From contig NC_087074.1 in assembly GCF_026151205.1 (NCBI RefSeq), positions 13,787,167 to 13,851,166 of the forward strand: DNA of 64,000 bases, read 5' to 3'. The notes under the pieces were generated by a model. It was given only the letters and a program-made list of their open reading frames with translations, was not told the DNA's origin and searched no databases. Below are positions 12,862 through 25,100 of this stretch, in pieces. The position numbers and the translations under genes are program-made. Source of the stretch: Bolinopsis microptera (lineage: Eukaryota > Ctenophora > Tentaculata > Lobata > Bolinopsidae). Positions within the stretch are counted from its first letter, which is position 1. Each line of letters starts with the position of its first letter.

Positions 12862-13325
12862 TGTTTGAGTAACAAATAGCATTGGTTGGATTATTTTTTT
12901 TGGCCTCGTTTTAACCTCTTAATGAATTAAAGCTTATTTATGCTAAAATTTTATATTATCAAACATTTAATTGCGAAATACCGTCCGAAAAATTGTTATT
13001 CATGTTGACGTTTTATCTTATCCAAGATACTATTTGCATATTTGCCACTGATTATTCTATAAATGTCATCTTTTAGCTCTTCAAGCTGAGAAAAGCTTAT
13101 TTTTCTAATTATCTTTGATGATTTTATGTATTTTGAAAATTTGAAATTAATGTTTGTCAATGCTCTTTACCTGCTTCCAATAATATTAGATTACAACAGT
13201 GGTTCTAAGCACTAAACTAAAAATTTATGTTGCAATATTTCTCTCAAACTAGCTCATAGACTATCATTAACTATCGACCTTTTCAGTATTACTCCTCATA
13301 GCTCCTAAACCTACCTATCAAAAGT
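12862..13325. other. Intergenic spacer
   Basis: AT-rich, with no gene seen. A pyrimidine-rich acceptor-like TTTTCAG ends at 13286, 39 bases before the FAM76-like start codon. Confidence 0.4.
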
Positions 13326-16300
13326 ATGAACAGAATGTCTACCAAGGTATGTGGGAACTGCAACATAAAGCACGCCTCCGCTGAACTCTCAGGACCCCAA
13401 CACTTATGCAAGGTTAGTTAAAAAGCAAAACCTTTCAGATATCTAAAAACCAGTGACTACTTTTCAAGCTGCTGATATTCTAAACTGGTGCTAGAAATAA
13501 AACTAATACAAATGACATTGCTTAGCTAGTGAATGTAATATGACACAGGAGAGGATACTGGTGCGCTGCCAATCACCCGTATCGTCAGTTAACAGTGAGC
13601 AAGCAGCAATCAGAGGTATCACCAACGCGTCCGGTGCCAACAACTGCTTTCTTAACTGTTCTGTCCAAGCCATCTGGAACCTTGACCCTTTCAGAGCTTC
13701 CTTCGTTCTCATAGACCAGCACGAGTGTTCGGACTCGTGTATATTCTGCAGTCTACTAACTCTCGCTGCTAACTACCAGTTTCACGAACAAGGTCCGGTT
13801 ACACCTGACGTGCTGCGGAATGCGCTGGCTAAATCCTACCAGAGTGACAATAGGTTTCAGATAGGATTCATGGAGGATGCAGCTGAGTGCTTTGAGGGGA
13901 TACTTCACAACCTACACGTCTCACTGTCAGACTCTAGTTCAGATAGTTTGTGTATTGCGGAGAGGTGTGTATCACACCGTTTATTCTCTATGACTCTTGT
14001 TGAACAGGACAGCTGCGTGTGCAGTGCTTCCTCTGAACCACTCACATTCGATCAGTACATTTTCTATACTTCTGTTTCTTGCATCACTGACAGACACAAC
14101 GCAGATCGGTCTCTTACATTCGCCACTTTACTCCAAGAAGCAACCTCCAGCATTAAACCATGTCCTGCTTCAGAGGGAAAGAAATGTGCAGGTCCAGCTA
14201 AACTTGAGGTGTCTCTCTTGGAGAAACCTGATGTTTTCTGTGTTGGCTTGGCTTGGCCCAACACTCAGGTCGATACCTTGCTCATCAAGAAGTTGACAGA
14301 TTGTATTGAACTGGAGCTTGATTTGGATGAGCTGTTTGTAAATGTGGCCTCTAACCGGAGCAATTTGTTCAGGTTAGTGGGCATCATGGTGTACTATGGA
14401 ATGCACTATTTTACATTCTTCTTCCACTCTGGAGTTAAGAAATGGTTACTGTACGATGATGCGTGTGTCAAAGAAGTAGGTCCAGATTGGGAATCAGTAA
14501 AAACCATGTTGGTGAAAGGAAAGTACCAACCGCTAGTTCTACTTTACGTAAACCCTTGTCCTGAGAAAATAGTCTCAATAAGCGGTGGAAAAAAGTCAGC
14601 TTTGTCTAAAGCATACAAAGATATGAAGGGCCACAAAGAGAAATACAGATTGAAAAACCGTCTGGCATGTTTTGCTCCAGCATCACCAATAGAGACCAAA
14701 CAAAGGCGCATCAAGACTGATATAATCAGACAAGAAAGTGCTGAGGGACTAGGAACTTCACCGGGATTCTCAGGGGATCCTCACAGGAACTTTTTGGACC
14801 ACATGGTTTCAGGTGTGGAGGAGAAGGTAACTGCAGGGCTGAGTATGCTCGGTCTCAAAGATGGAGACAAGTTTCATAAGAAAAAGTTTATCAATGATTG
14901 CATGAAACAAGCTGATAGCCAGTATTTTGAAGCTAAGAAATGTTTGGTGATCAAAGAATACACCAAAGCGTTAGACTTCGCCGTTGATGCCACTAATTTC
15001 TACAAATTTATTTTGTTACACGAAGATTCTAGCGCAACCCAAAGGGAACTAGCCCAGATACGATACCACACGGCCAGGACTAAAGCAAAAAGAATAACAC
15101 GACGAATCCCTGCAACGCAATTAACGGAAGGGCAACTCAGCGCGCTGTACCACCGGTGTGCCTTATGTGAAAACTTCAGAGAAGACGACATGAAGTACTG
15201 TCATGACTGTACCAGGTACTGTACCACGTGTAGCTGCGTTCTGGAACTTTCTGATATAGAATACTGTGCTAACTGCATGCCTGACTACGTGGTCAACGCT
15301 GATTTTGAGGAGAACTTGAAGGGTAGTGGACATTCCGCGCAGGATGTAGTTTGGTACGACAGTAAGAATAGTATGCCTTCACCGCCTCCCTACGAAAGTC
15401 TTCGAAGAACTAAGTGTCTTCTTTGTAATCGCAGTATTGTGACCAGTAATGATATTTGTCATTTCTGTGTGAACTCCAGGTATGGCACGAAATGATTTTC
15501 AGACAGTTTATATTTTAAATCGATTGTTGATTGTATAATTGAAAACTGATTTTTATGGCATTAATGATAGTTTTGGATTCTGGATGGGAGGTGAAGCATA
15601 TTTTTTTGACACGTGACTGCAATAAACCAATAAGCTTCCACCATTGACCAATCAAACACCAGAATCACTGTCACGTGCCAAAAATATGCTTCACCTCTTC
15701 ATCAGAATCCACTTCTATAGTTTTGTGTTAAAATAATGATTTGTATAAAGAGTTTAGACAAAATTCATATTTAATTGCATTGGAGTTTGGAGGTTTCATA
15801 GCTGTAGCAGGATTAGTTGTCAGAAGATTAAAATTATCAAATTTGTTCATTATTAATTGTTATAATAATCTTTAATTATAATTATTATTGACTTGTGTTC
15901 ATTTTCATTGTAGTTTACTTTATAGTAATTAGTTTTCTTTTTACAGTGCAAGTGTTTCTTTTGCTTTGTTCTATTCTAATACCATCAAGAAGGACAAATA
16001 ACATGCGATCACAATTCCTGCTGTCAATAATACTAGTAAATTCATTTTCCTCAAAGCTGTTTAGCTTTCGTATAAGAAGTTATTGCCCTAGAAATATAAT
16101 ATTCAAATATTTCACCAATTTTAAACAATATCCCTTTGTAAATGAAATGCTAATCTTAGCAAATTTCAGGAATGCCGTCGGACTCTCCCCCAAGAAAAGT
16201 GTTCATTTTGTCAGATCGATTTCTACGTTATTGGGTTAGAACTTTACGTTACATTCAATTAATAATTGTAACTCATTAAATTTTCTAAATTTATCGAAAA

Positions 16301-18266
16301 ATGGTTGATATTCTATTTTGTAAAAACTCCTTTTCAGTGATATCAACAAAAGCAAGCCTGCCTGTAAGAAATGTTCAGAGTATTACAACAAGTTTGGAGA
16401 TGTGAGTTTGTTGATTTAAATACGATCTTTTTTTAAATTACCCAGATTTTAACCCTCCTCTAATTTTATTTTTCTATTTATTAATTCCATTAATTTATTA
16501 ATTCCAGTTTGGAGTCGATTTGTCAATAAATGTCGACAATTTCAGCCAAAGGCGTGCGACTGGTGCAAGACTCCATCGGCTTTCAAGGGCAGCAAATGTT
16601 TCCAGTGAGTGAAGCTCTTGTGATTGCGAATTGCGATGCATAATTGTCAGGTAGTTTCAATGCTTAAATGGTGTTTTCGGGCGGTAACAAATTTAATTCA
16701 TAATATGCGGAAGGCGCGATGCATTTGATCTGATGAGATTCAATCTGTAGGTCTTAATTTAGCGCGCCTCGCTCTGCGTGCGCGCGTTTCTCAGTTTATA
16801 TATTGAAATCGATCGGCGAATTTGTTCGAATTTTCATTCGTCGATGAAAAAAATCACATGCTTGACTCAATAGTAATCATCTTTGTGAAGCGACTAACGA
16901 CAAAACTTTAACTTTTAGGTGCAAGTCGGCCGAAGAGAAGTATGGCAAACCATCACGCTGCGAGGGTTGCAAGAAAAACTCTTACTTCGATAAAGGACCT
17001 GAGGCGAAAAAGAAAGTAAGTCTAGCAAATTCTGTGTGTTGTCTGCTTCGATGTTAAGTTATTTCACTAAAGCTTGAACGCTGTTAGGGTCTGATTGAAA
17101 TGTCAGTGAACATTTACTATTTGTAGGTGGAAAACAAAGCACTGTGTTTGCTCTGCACATTGAAGTTCAAGAAAGAATTACACAGAAGTGGAAAGTTTAA
17201 GAGAAGTTCAGCCGAGATCGTGAACAGTAAATCGTCCAAAAGTAAACGAGCTAAAGATTCTAATGACGCCTCTTCATCAGCTCATAGGTCTTTTCCGAAG
17301 CTTATCTTTCCGCGTGCGATTCATAAGCTGTAACTAGAATTTTCTTACCAAACCCTTAAATTTAATTTCATCTATCTCATACATAATCAGAGCAAATAAC
17401 AAATTTTAAATGAACCTTTTCAGAGCGTGTAAAAAAGGACCACCCAAAGAGATGGGGATACAGGTAGATTTGTGCGGCCACAGCTCGGTAGAGGATAAGT
17501 CCAGTTCTGATAAGGATAACAGTATGGAGGCTATGTTGCTGACTACTCAACTCAAAGAGGAGGTCATCAATTGCAATTAATTATATTTTGTGATCATATA
17601 TTACATTACTTGGCAGTAGATTAATAAGTCAAATGTTAAAATTGTTCAGGTTTAAGTTTACTGTCATGAAGTCAACATATTTTAGAAAATTAAAAATTTA
17701 AGCGACATTCACATTTTCCTAATGTTCATTTTATTATGGCTGCAGATAGCCCAGCTAAAGCGACAGCTTGATGCACGAGACAGAGAGCTGATAGTGAAGG
17801 GGAAAGAGCTGAGCGAAAAGAAGACTGACATGTGGGAATTGGAGAAGAAACTGCAGAAGAAGATCACAGACCTGGGACAGGAGCATATCAAGAGAATAGA
17901 GGGAATGGAGGTAAGTTTAATTTAACTTATTCGTTACAGCTGCCCGGCTAGAATCTCACCTTATTTAGTGGAATTAATAGCTGTAATGTAAATGAAATTG
18001 CTCACAGTTACTCTAGCTCATGCAACAATTTTGTGCTTAAAACACTCTAATTTCTTGCCATTGCTTGACAAAACAACTCATTTTAAACTACATCCAACAA
18101 TACACAGTTGTTACACAAAACACAATAATTTCAGCAAATCATAAGAGACGTCAAGGCCCACAACTCAGTCCTTGTCAAGAAGTTGAAGACCGGAACCCGC
18201 AAATCAGCAGCTCCCTCCATCGCCGCCTCCCTACTTATGGACACAGAGGAGACTGACTCTACGTAG
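13326..18266 (+). CDS. FAM76: FAM76-like zinc-ribbon and coiled-coil protein
   Basis: Readable exons are 13326-13412 (phase 0 end), then 16338-16401, 16546-16604, 16919-17015, 17127-17287, 17424-17562, 17746-17910 and 18135-18266. The last seven join in phase. The order matches FAM76A/B: an N-terminal 'CGNC...HLCK' pair, 'ACKKC', 'ACDWC', 'KCFQCKSAEEKYG', 'CEGCKK', 'ALCLLCTLKFKK', a Ser/Lys-rich linker, a coiled coil starting 'IAQLKRQLDARD' and a short tail. FAM76 proteins are nuclear, and their biochemical role is poorly defined. The segment expected right after 'LCK' (another CxxC ribbon) is not found as a separate exon. The exon at 16338 needs an upstream exon ending in phase 2, which 13412 does not provide. 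The USP-like frame between them does provide one (15479), so the two genes may be nested or fused. Confidence 0.75.
13540..15495 (+). CDS. USP54: USP53/USP54-like ubiquitin-specific protease
   Basis: This is a 651-codon uninterrupted frame inside the first large intron of the FAM76-like gene, on the same strand. A USP catalytic domain spans about residues 24-350. The Cys box is 'ANNCFLNCSVQAIWNLD' (Cys36), the His box 'YYGMHYFTFFF' (His289), and an Asp pair follows in 'YDDACVKE' (306-307). 'RFQIGFMEDAAECFE' and 'DSCIFCSL' are typical of the USP53/54 branch, whose members cleave K63-linked ubiquitin chains. After the domain come a helical, TPR-like stretch (about 445-530) and three CxxC-type zinc ribbons, including 'CALC', 'CHDC', 'CANC', 'CLLC' and 'CHFC'. 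A strong donor (AG/GTATGG) lies at 15479, just five codons before the stop and in phase with the next FAM76-like exon. The stop at 15495 may therefore be an intron-retention end. Confidence 0.75.
   Translation: MTQERILVRCQSPVSSVNSEQAAIRGITNASGANNCFLNCSVQAIWNLDPFRASFVLIDQHECSDSCIFCSLLTLAANYQFHEQGPVTPDVLRNALAKSYQSDNRFQIGFMEDAAECFEGILHNLHVSLSDSSSDSLCIAERCVSHRLFSMTLVEQDSCVCSASSEPLTFDQYIFYTSVSCITDRHNADRSLTFATLLQEATSSIKPCPASEGKKCAGPAKLEVSLLEKPDVFCVGLAWPNTQVDTLLIKKLTDCIELELDLDELFVNVASNRSNLFRLVGIMVYYGMHYFTFFFHSGVKKWLLYDDACVKEVGPDWESVKTMLVKGKYQPLVLLYVNPCPEKIVSISGGKKSALSKAYKDMKGHKEKYRLKNRLACFAPASPIETKQRRIKTDIIRQESAEGLGTSPGFSGDPHRNFLDHMVSGVEEKVTAGLSMLGLKDGDKFHKKKFINDCMKQADSQYFEAKKCLVIKEYTKALDFAVDATNFYKFILLHEDSSATQRELAQIRYHTARTKAKRITRRIPATQLTEGQLSALYHRCALCENFREDDMKYCHDCTRYCTTCSCVLELSDIEYCANCMPDYVVNADFEENLKGSGHSAQDVVWYDSKNSMPSPPPYESLRRTKCLLCNRSIVTSNDICHFCVNSRYGTK
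15575..15711. repeat. Imperfect inverted repeat with CACGTG cores
   Basis: Arms at about 15575-15619 and 15664-15711 are reverse complements over roughly 45 bases with a few mismatches. Both contain the block GAGGTGAAGCATATTTTT and an adjoining ACGTGAC. The loop is about 45 bases. It resembles a short foldback element or hairpin remnant in the intron after the USP-like frame. Confidence 0.65.
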
Positions 18267-19165
18267 TAGAAAATAGACATCTGTTTTATTATCAACCAGA
18301 CCGTGCTGACGTATTATTTACTTGCCGAGAAGTTCCAAAGAATGTTGCTCGGAAGAAGTGGCCAGCGGAAATAGATACAATATTTATGTAACTCGCGGAA
18401 TCCACAAACCGTCTCTTGTATCCGACTCCCGAAACCCAGACATGTACGCTAAACAGTAACCATGGTAACCACTTCAATAACCTTATCTCAAACCGAGTCA
18501 TTTGTTTTATGTTGTATTGAAAAATTAACATTTCTGATGTCAGCTGACCGTTGCTTTTAACAGAATGAAGGCTTTTAATGAACTTTAAGGAATTGAAACT
18601 TAGTTGCCTTAACTAAATTTCATACTTATTTTTTGAATGATTTTTATCTTACTTTACATTTTAAAACAGTTTATCACCACGCCCAGTTCGTGATACTAAA
18701 GAATTCCTCGAAATGTGCTTATTTTAGTGCGATTTTAATTATATTTATACTCACCTGATAATATGCTTTATCACAAATTAGTTTGGTTATTTTTAATTTT
18801 ATCTACTTAAAAAAAAGTCTGTATCTCTTCAACTACTTCTCTAAATTCAGAACATTGTAAATTAAATAACTTTAATTTTCATTTTTTTTTATTGTTAACT
18901 CCACGTTATTAACAAGTTTCCTGGACTAGGTGTATGTTTCATGATAAGATATGTAGGTTCTAAGAGATTTTTACGAGGACACCTTAATCAAGTGGGTTTA
19001 TAATCTTACTTCACGTTTATATCAACTTGCATTATTTTTGGCATTAAATATCCTTATACTAAGAGAACTAACTACTGTCTTACTTATCGATTATTCAGAT
19101 TTCAGATAACTAAACCTGCACCATAACATCACTTATTGACTTGGTTTCCCGCTCAGATATTAAAA
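18267..19165. other. Intergenic spacer
   Basis: AT-rich; no coding pattern beyond the 3' UTR of the FAM76-like gene. A pyrimidine-rich acceptor-like TTTCCCGCTCAG ends at 19155, ten bases before the next start codon. Confidence 0.45.
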
Positions 19166-22100
19166 ATGGAGTTTGTGAACGCTAACTTCCCTGATTCCCT
19201 CTCTGCACTCGACACCCACTTGTCTGTCAGGAGTTACATTACGGATTATAAAAACAACTCTCATGACTTACAGGTACTTCTTAATCTGCTTTACTTTCTC
19301 CCTCCAGATTTTCAGTCACCAATACCGGCCTACTTGAATGCTGACGTGTAATTTTCATTGTTTAATCATGACAAGTTAAAGCCCTAATAAACTCAAAAAT
19401 ATTGGTACCCGTATTAAATAAATCTATTATTTCGCCTAACCAGTTGTAAATTTTACAGGTTTTGAAGAAAGTGTCTCAGTGCAACACATCAGAATTCCCC
19501 CACATTACAAGATGGGCTCGTCACGTGTCATCAGTCTCCGGAACTCCAGGTTACCATGGCAACCACAGCACCACAGCCCTTCTCTAGGATCTTTTCAGTG
19601 TGTTTTATATTACTTAACTTTTTCTAAAAAGCGTGTCGTTTAATGTCTTAACTGGATAAGTAATGATAATCTATGTCAAATAGTTAGTTCTGATCTTATC
19701 TAATTAGGGGCTATGTCACCAGCACCGGCACCGACCCAACCTCGTACTCCTGAACAGATGCTAGCTAAGAAGCAGCTCATCTGTCGCAACCTACAGGTAT
19801 GTATAGATTTTTAGCGTTAATGCAATGATTGAGGTTATCGAAGAAATGCGAATCAATCAAACTCTAGTAATGAATATCAGATTTCAATTATATTGGCCGT
19901 AATTATATTTCTCAGCTAAATTTGCTCCTAATTTCGAATTTTCTTCACAGGAAACAGTTGGGGAGGATCGACTGGAAACAATACTGAAAGAAAGAGATGT
20001 TAAGATCTACTGGGGAACAGCGACAACTGGCAAACCTCACATCGCTTACTTTGTACCCATGATAAAGCTTGCTGACTTTCTAAAGGCTGGATCCGAGGTT
20101 TGTCTCCGATATTACGAAACAAGTTAATATCATGACGTTACATAAATCAGGGTTTTTTGTTGATTTTAGATGTGAAATTATTGATTAACGTGGCAATGTT
20201 TTCAGGTGACAGTTTTGTTCGCAGACCTGCACGGCTACCTTGACAACATGAAGGCACCCTGGGAACTCCTTCAACTCAGAGCCAAATACTACGAAGCTGT
20301 TATTAAGGTTTGGTTTCTGAATGCAATATATAAAATGCTCGATTTCTCTTCTCTGTTAAATTAAAAGCAAACGATGTAAGAACCTTTTTTCTAAGAGGGA
20401 CGGTAGAAGGAGTATGGAATTGGGAGAGATCCACGCTCACAAAATTTTTTGAGAGCTATTGTTCCTTGAGTCACTCACTTTAATCGCCCCAGTGTCCAGT
20501 ATCTGAACATATACCCTTTTATTCTTAAAACTTACAAGATATTACATCAGTCAGTTCATTAAAAGTTCATTAAATGATTCATGTAGTTTCACAATGCTCA
20601 ACCCACCAGGCGATGTTGAAGTCTCTAGACGTTCCACTAGAAAAGTTGAAGTTTGTGACTGGTACAGATTTCCAGTTGAGCCGAGAGTACACGCTGGATG
20701 TTTACCGACTCTCCTCCGTGGTGACTGATCACGACGCGCGCAAGGCCGGCGCTGAGGTGGTAAAACAAGTGGCGCACCCTCTCCTCAGCGGACTTCTATA
20801 TCCTGGATTACAGGTAATTTATTGCTTATTAAGTTGCGAGCGTCCGCGTCAGGAGATGATCAAGAATATGAAAAAAATGTGTTTTATGTTTTCTCAAGAT
20901 GTGGTAGGAACTAAGATATGATATTATTTTAATCTTTTTAAGTATAGTCAGTATAAGCTGGTATAAATCAAGTTATATACATATTACTGTCTTTTCAGGC
21001 ACTGGATGAAGAATACCTAGGAGTGGACGCTCAATTCGGAGGAGTGGACCAGAGGAAGATCTTCATGTTCGCTGAGAAGTACCTACCTCTGCTGGGGTAT
21101 AAGAAGAGGATTCACTTCATGAACGCTATGATCCCCGGACTTACCGGTGACAAAATGAGCAGCAGCGAACCTGTTAGTTTGAGAACTTTGTGGTGGTATT
21201 ATGTCAATTATACTTTATAGCAGCCCACATAATTGTCCTGTCTTCTTCAGTCGTTGTAATGATAGTGAAATTATATCGCATATTTTTGTACATTTCGTGC
21301 TACTTATCGCGGTTCTGGCTGTTTTTATTCTTATTTTTTTATTAATTTCACCCGCTTCAGGATAGTAAAATCGATCTGATAGATCCACCGTCGGCCGTGA
21401 AGAAGAAGATAAACAAAGCGTTCTGTGAACCCGGAAATGTGACCAACAACGGTCTTCTCAGTTTCTCTGAATACGTTATCTTCCCTTATCTCGGCGAGAA
21501 AGGTCAGTGACAGGTTTTTATTAAGATCGTCATCCTATTGAGTTTTCAACCGTGTTAGTTTTGGTTAAAATTTACGCTAGGATTCCTTAAGTAACCGACT
21601 TCAATCTTACTCAGAGTTTGAGATAAAAAGAAAACCAGAGCATGGTGGGGACGCATCCTATGCAAACTTTGAGTTGCTGAAAGAAGCTTACAGAACTGAG
21701 GCCATATACCCTCTCGATCTGAAGAACGCTGTCGGGGGATATATCAACCAGGTAAAACATATCCTTGTGTTTCATGAGACTAATAACGTGACTCTAACAC
21801 CATATCTCTCAGCTTAGGATGGTTAACATGGAGACATCCCCTAGCAACAAGAAACCCTCGCCCACCAGCAAGAAACAAAAGGGAAGAACAGGAAAGGAGC
21901 ATGTCAGCAAATTCCACTGTACTACCTGTAACGTGCACTGTCCTAACGAGACAACTTTACAGCAGCACAACGCCGGCAAAAAGCACAACGCCAACGTGGA
22001 CAACACACAACGCCGTGACAAACACGCCATGAGCAGTGTGTTTGTTGGCAATTTGCCCAAATTAGCTCAGATCAGAGCGAGGCTGGTGGAGGAGACTGGG

Positions 22101-25100
22101 AGTTGTGTGGAGGGGAAGGAGAATGATAAGCTTAAATCTGACCTAAACACTGTTTTTAGTGCGTACGGGGAGATCGCGAAGATTATAGTCGATAAGAAAC
22201 ACGGGAGTTACTGTATTATTGAGTATAAGACTCCGAGTATGGCGCAGGTTGCGTTATCAGAATATCAAGCCGGGAAGTTCCAGCCTTTCTACGGTAAGAA
22301 ACTGCAAATAAAATCACGTACAGTGACAGAGATAAAACCACTACACCAGATAATTACAGAGAGTGAGCTAGATAAAGATAACATCGTGGCTCTGTTGGAA
22401 GAGGCTGAGGACGACCCAATTTGTGCTCTAAACATGGTTGATGCTGCTATTTCTGTGTCTGATAAAGTGAAAAGGACTCATCAGGAAGCTTGCTCCAGAA
22501 TCCAAACCCAACTGAACGAGAACCTCCCGTTCTACAGCATGGTCCTCTCCGTCTACGGATCAGCTGCCACTAACCTCGCTCTCCGAGACTCAGATCTAGA
22601 TATCAGCCTGACAGTGGGTAAGGACAAGAGGCTGGATCGTGATGATCTGATCAGAGTGCTGAAGGAGAAGTGCACGGGAGTTAGTCACGTGCACGTCATA
22701 CCGGCACCAGGTCAGGGCACTATCACCAGGTTCCTGGACGGGATATCCAACACCATGTTCGATGTGTTGTTCAGCAACAGACTGGGGGTTGCTAACACCG
22801 CTCTCATCAACACAGTCTTGTCGTATGATGGTAGAATAGCTAGGTTCATCAGGCTTGTTGTGTATTGGAGACGAGTTGTACTGGGAGCTAGATTCCCTAA
22901 ACAGTGTATCCCTTCTTCCTACTCCATCACCATCATGTGTATCCACTTCCTCCAACAAAAGGGCTTCTTTCCCGACTTCTTCCAAACCCCACTCATCACG
23001 GAGCACAAGATGATATATGATCTAGACTGTTCTTTTATCACGGATATCAGTAAACTACCCACCCCTCCTGATGTTGGCAGTATTCCTGACCTACTGTCAG
23101 GTTTCTGGAGCTACTATGGTTCTGAGTTTAATGTTGAGACCCAGGTAGCGAGCATGAGGAGTGTTCTGAAGAAGAGCGAGGTTGAGGAAACAAGTAAAGA
23201 TACCCCACACCACTACGTCACCCTTTTCAAAACCTCCCCTCTGGCTGTACAAGACCCCTTCGTTCTAACTCACAATCTGACCCACAATGTAACATTGGAA
23301 TGTGTTGTGTTCTTCAGGGATCTGTGTAGGAGCGCTTGTAGTAACATGAGTAAGGGTGCTCCGCTATACACCTGGATGTTTGGTGGTATTGCTGGGAACT
23401 CAGCTAGTCTTGGTGGGGACGGTGCTTCCACTTCTAGTCACCAAGACTCTGTTGAAATGGAGGAGGAGGAAGAGGAGGAGGAGGGAAATAAGACACCTGT
23501 GTGGGACGAGTCAGTTGCCGTTGGTAACAAACGTTCCGTCGAAGAAATGGAGCACTGAAAATTTAATTCTGTGTGTTATGAGGATTTTTTTCTCAACTTG
23601 TTCAGATCGTGATCTAGATTTTATCAATCGTTTATTGGTTGGCGTGTTTTTACCCATTTTAAAACTGTTTTATCGCTTGTGTGATGTGTCATTACCACAA
23701 TGGATTTTATATCCTTTATTTGTAAATTGTTCATTGAATATTAATAAGATTTTCTTCCATTTTGCTATGAAAATCTCGTCTCATTTATTCAACTCTTATG
23801 GTTTAAGTAATCTCAAGTAATTAATTACTTGACTCCAAATTTCAAAATATCAAATATGATAATTTGTCTTGATTTAAATAATATGCTTATTTACACTCCA
23901 ATTTGAGATTACATTGACCCTGCCACACCTAATAACTAGCCGAATCACATGTCATTATTTTCAGTTGCTAGCACCAATAGTAAAAGAGTTCCAAAGTAAA
24001 GAACTGAAGAAGCTCTCCTCGCAAGCGTACCCCATCGCTAACAGTAAGTAGGGTATTCAGGCTTCAAATGAAAACGAAACTCTAAAATTTCAGCATTCTT
24101 AGTTTTTATGAGCATTCTAGTTTTAATGAGCATTCTTAGTTTTAATGAGTATTCATACATATTTTCAAGCTTTTGAGCTGGCTAGCTCGCTATATAGTAC
24201 TTATAAAGAACAGGAAAATTCCTAAAAATATTTTTGCGTATTTACTGCTTGACTTACCCAACATACTTCAGCTAAGGGAGGAAAGGCTGCTGAGCCAGAT
24301 CGACCTGTGGATATCTCCAGAGTAGACATCAGAGTCGGCAAAATCGTCCATATTGAACCAGTAAGTTAATTATAAATCTTATGTAATGTTTTTAAAAGTC
24401 AGCTGCAAATTTGTGAAACATTTAATGTTCGTGAAACATTTAATAATTCAATTATCACTTTTGGACATTTTGTTTGAAAAATAAATTAATACGTACTAAT
24501 CTACTGACTTTACATCTAGCTAGCAATGTTTTTATCCTCATCCCTGCTCGTTTATACCCTTCTCTCTCTATGTCTAATATCACACACCTCCGGCGTGACG
24601 TCACATTCCTCCGACCTCGGTGTGATATCACACCACAGATCATGGAAATCCACAGAACTGGAGGAATTTGCCGAGTACATCCACTTCGGTCTGTGTTGGA
24701 AATACTACCACACCGATGACGGGATAAACTGGCAGCTGAACTTTAACGAGATCCTCTCCTCACCGCTTGTAGACCAGATGACACAGCTGGTGGAGATTGA
24801 CAGGAGTAAAGTTCAGTTCCAGAACGCTACAGGTAGAATATTGAGACGGGGGGACGATGTCAGGGTTAACAGGTTCTGCAGGGACCAGTCTCAGTCGGGT
24901 AGTGTTGTGTTGCTCGTGCTCTTCACTCCGGAGGATAGGAATGATTACGGAGAGCTCCTTTTCTTTGATGATGTCATGAGTGATGTCACAAAAACTTTAA
25001 GACCGAGTGATTTTTCTGTGATCAAGTTCTCGTGTAGACAGCCTTATCAGTGGCAATACCCTGCTATACAAACTCAGAAAGGGCTTGTTTTTATACAGTT

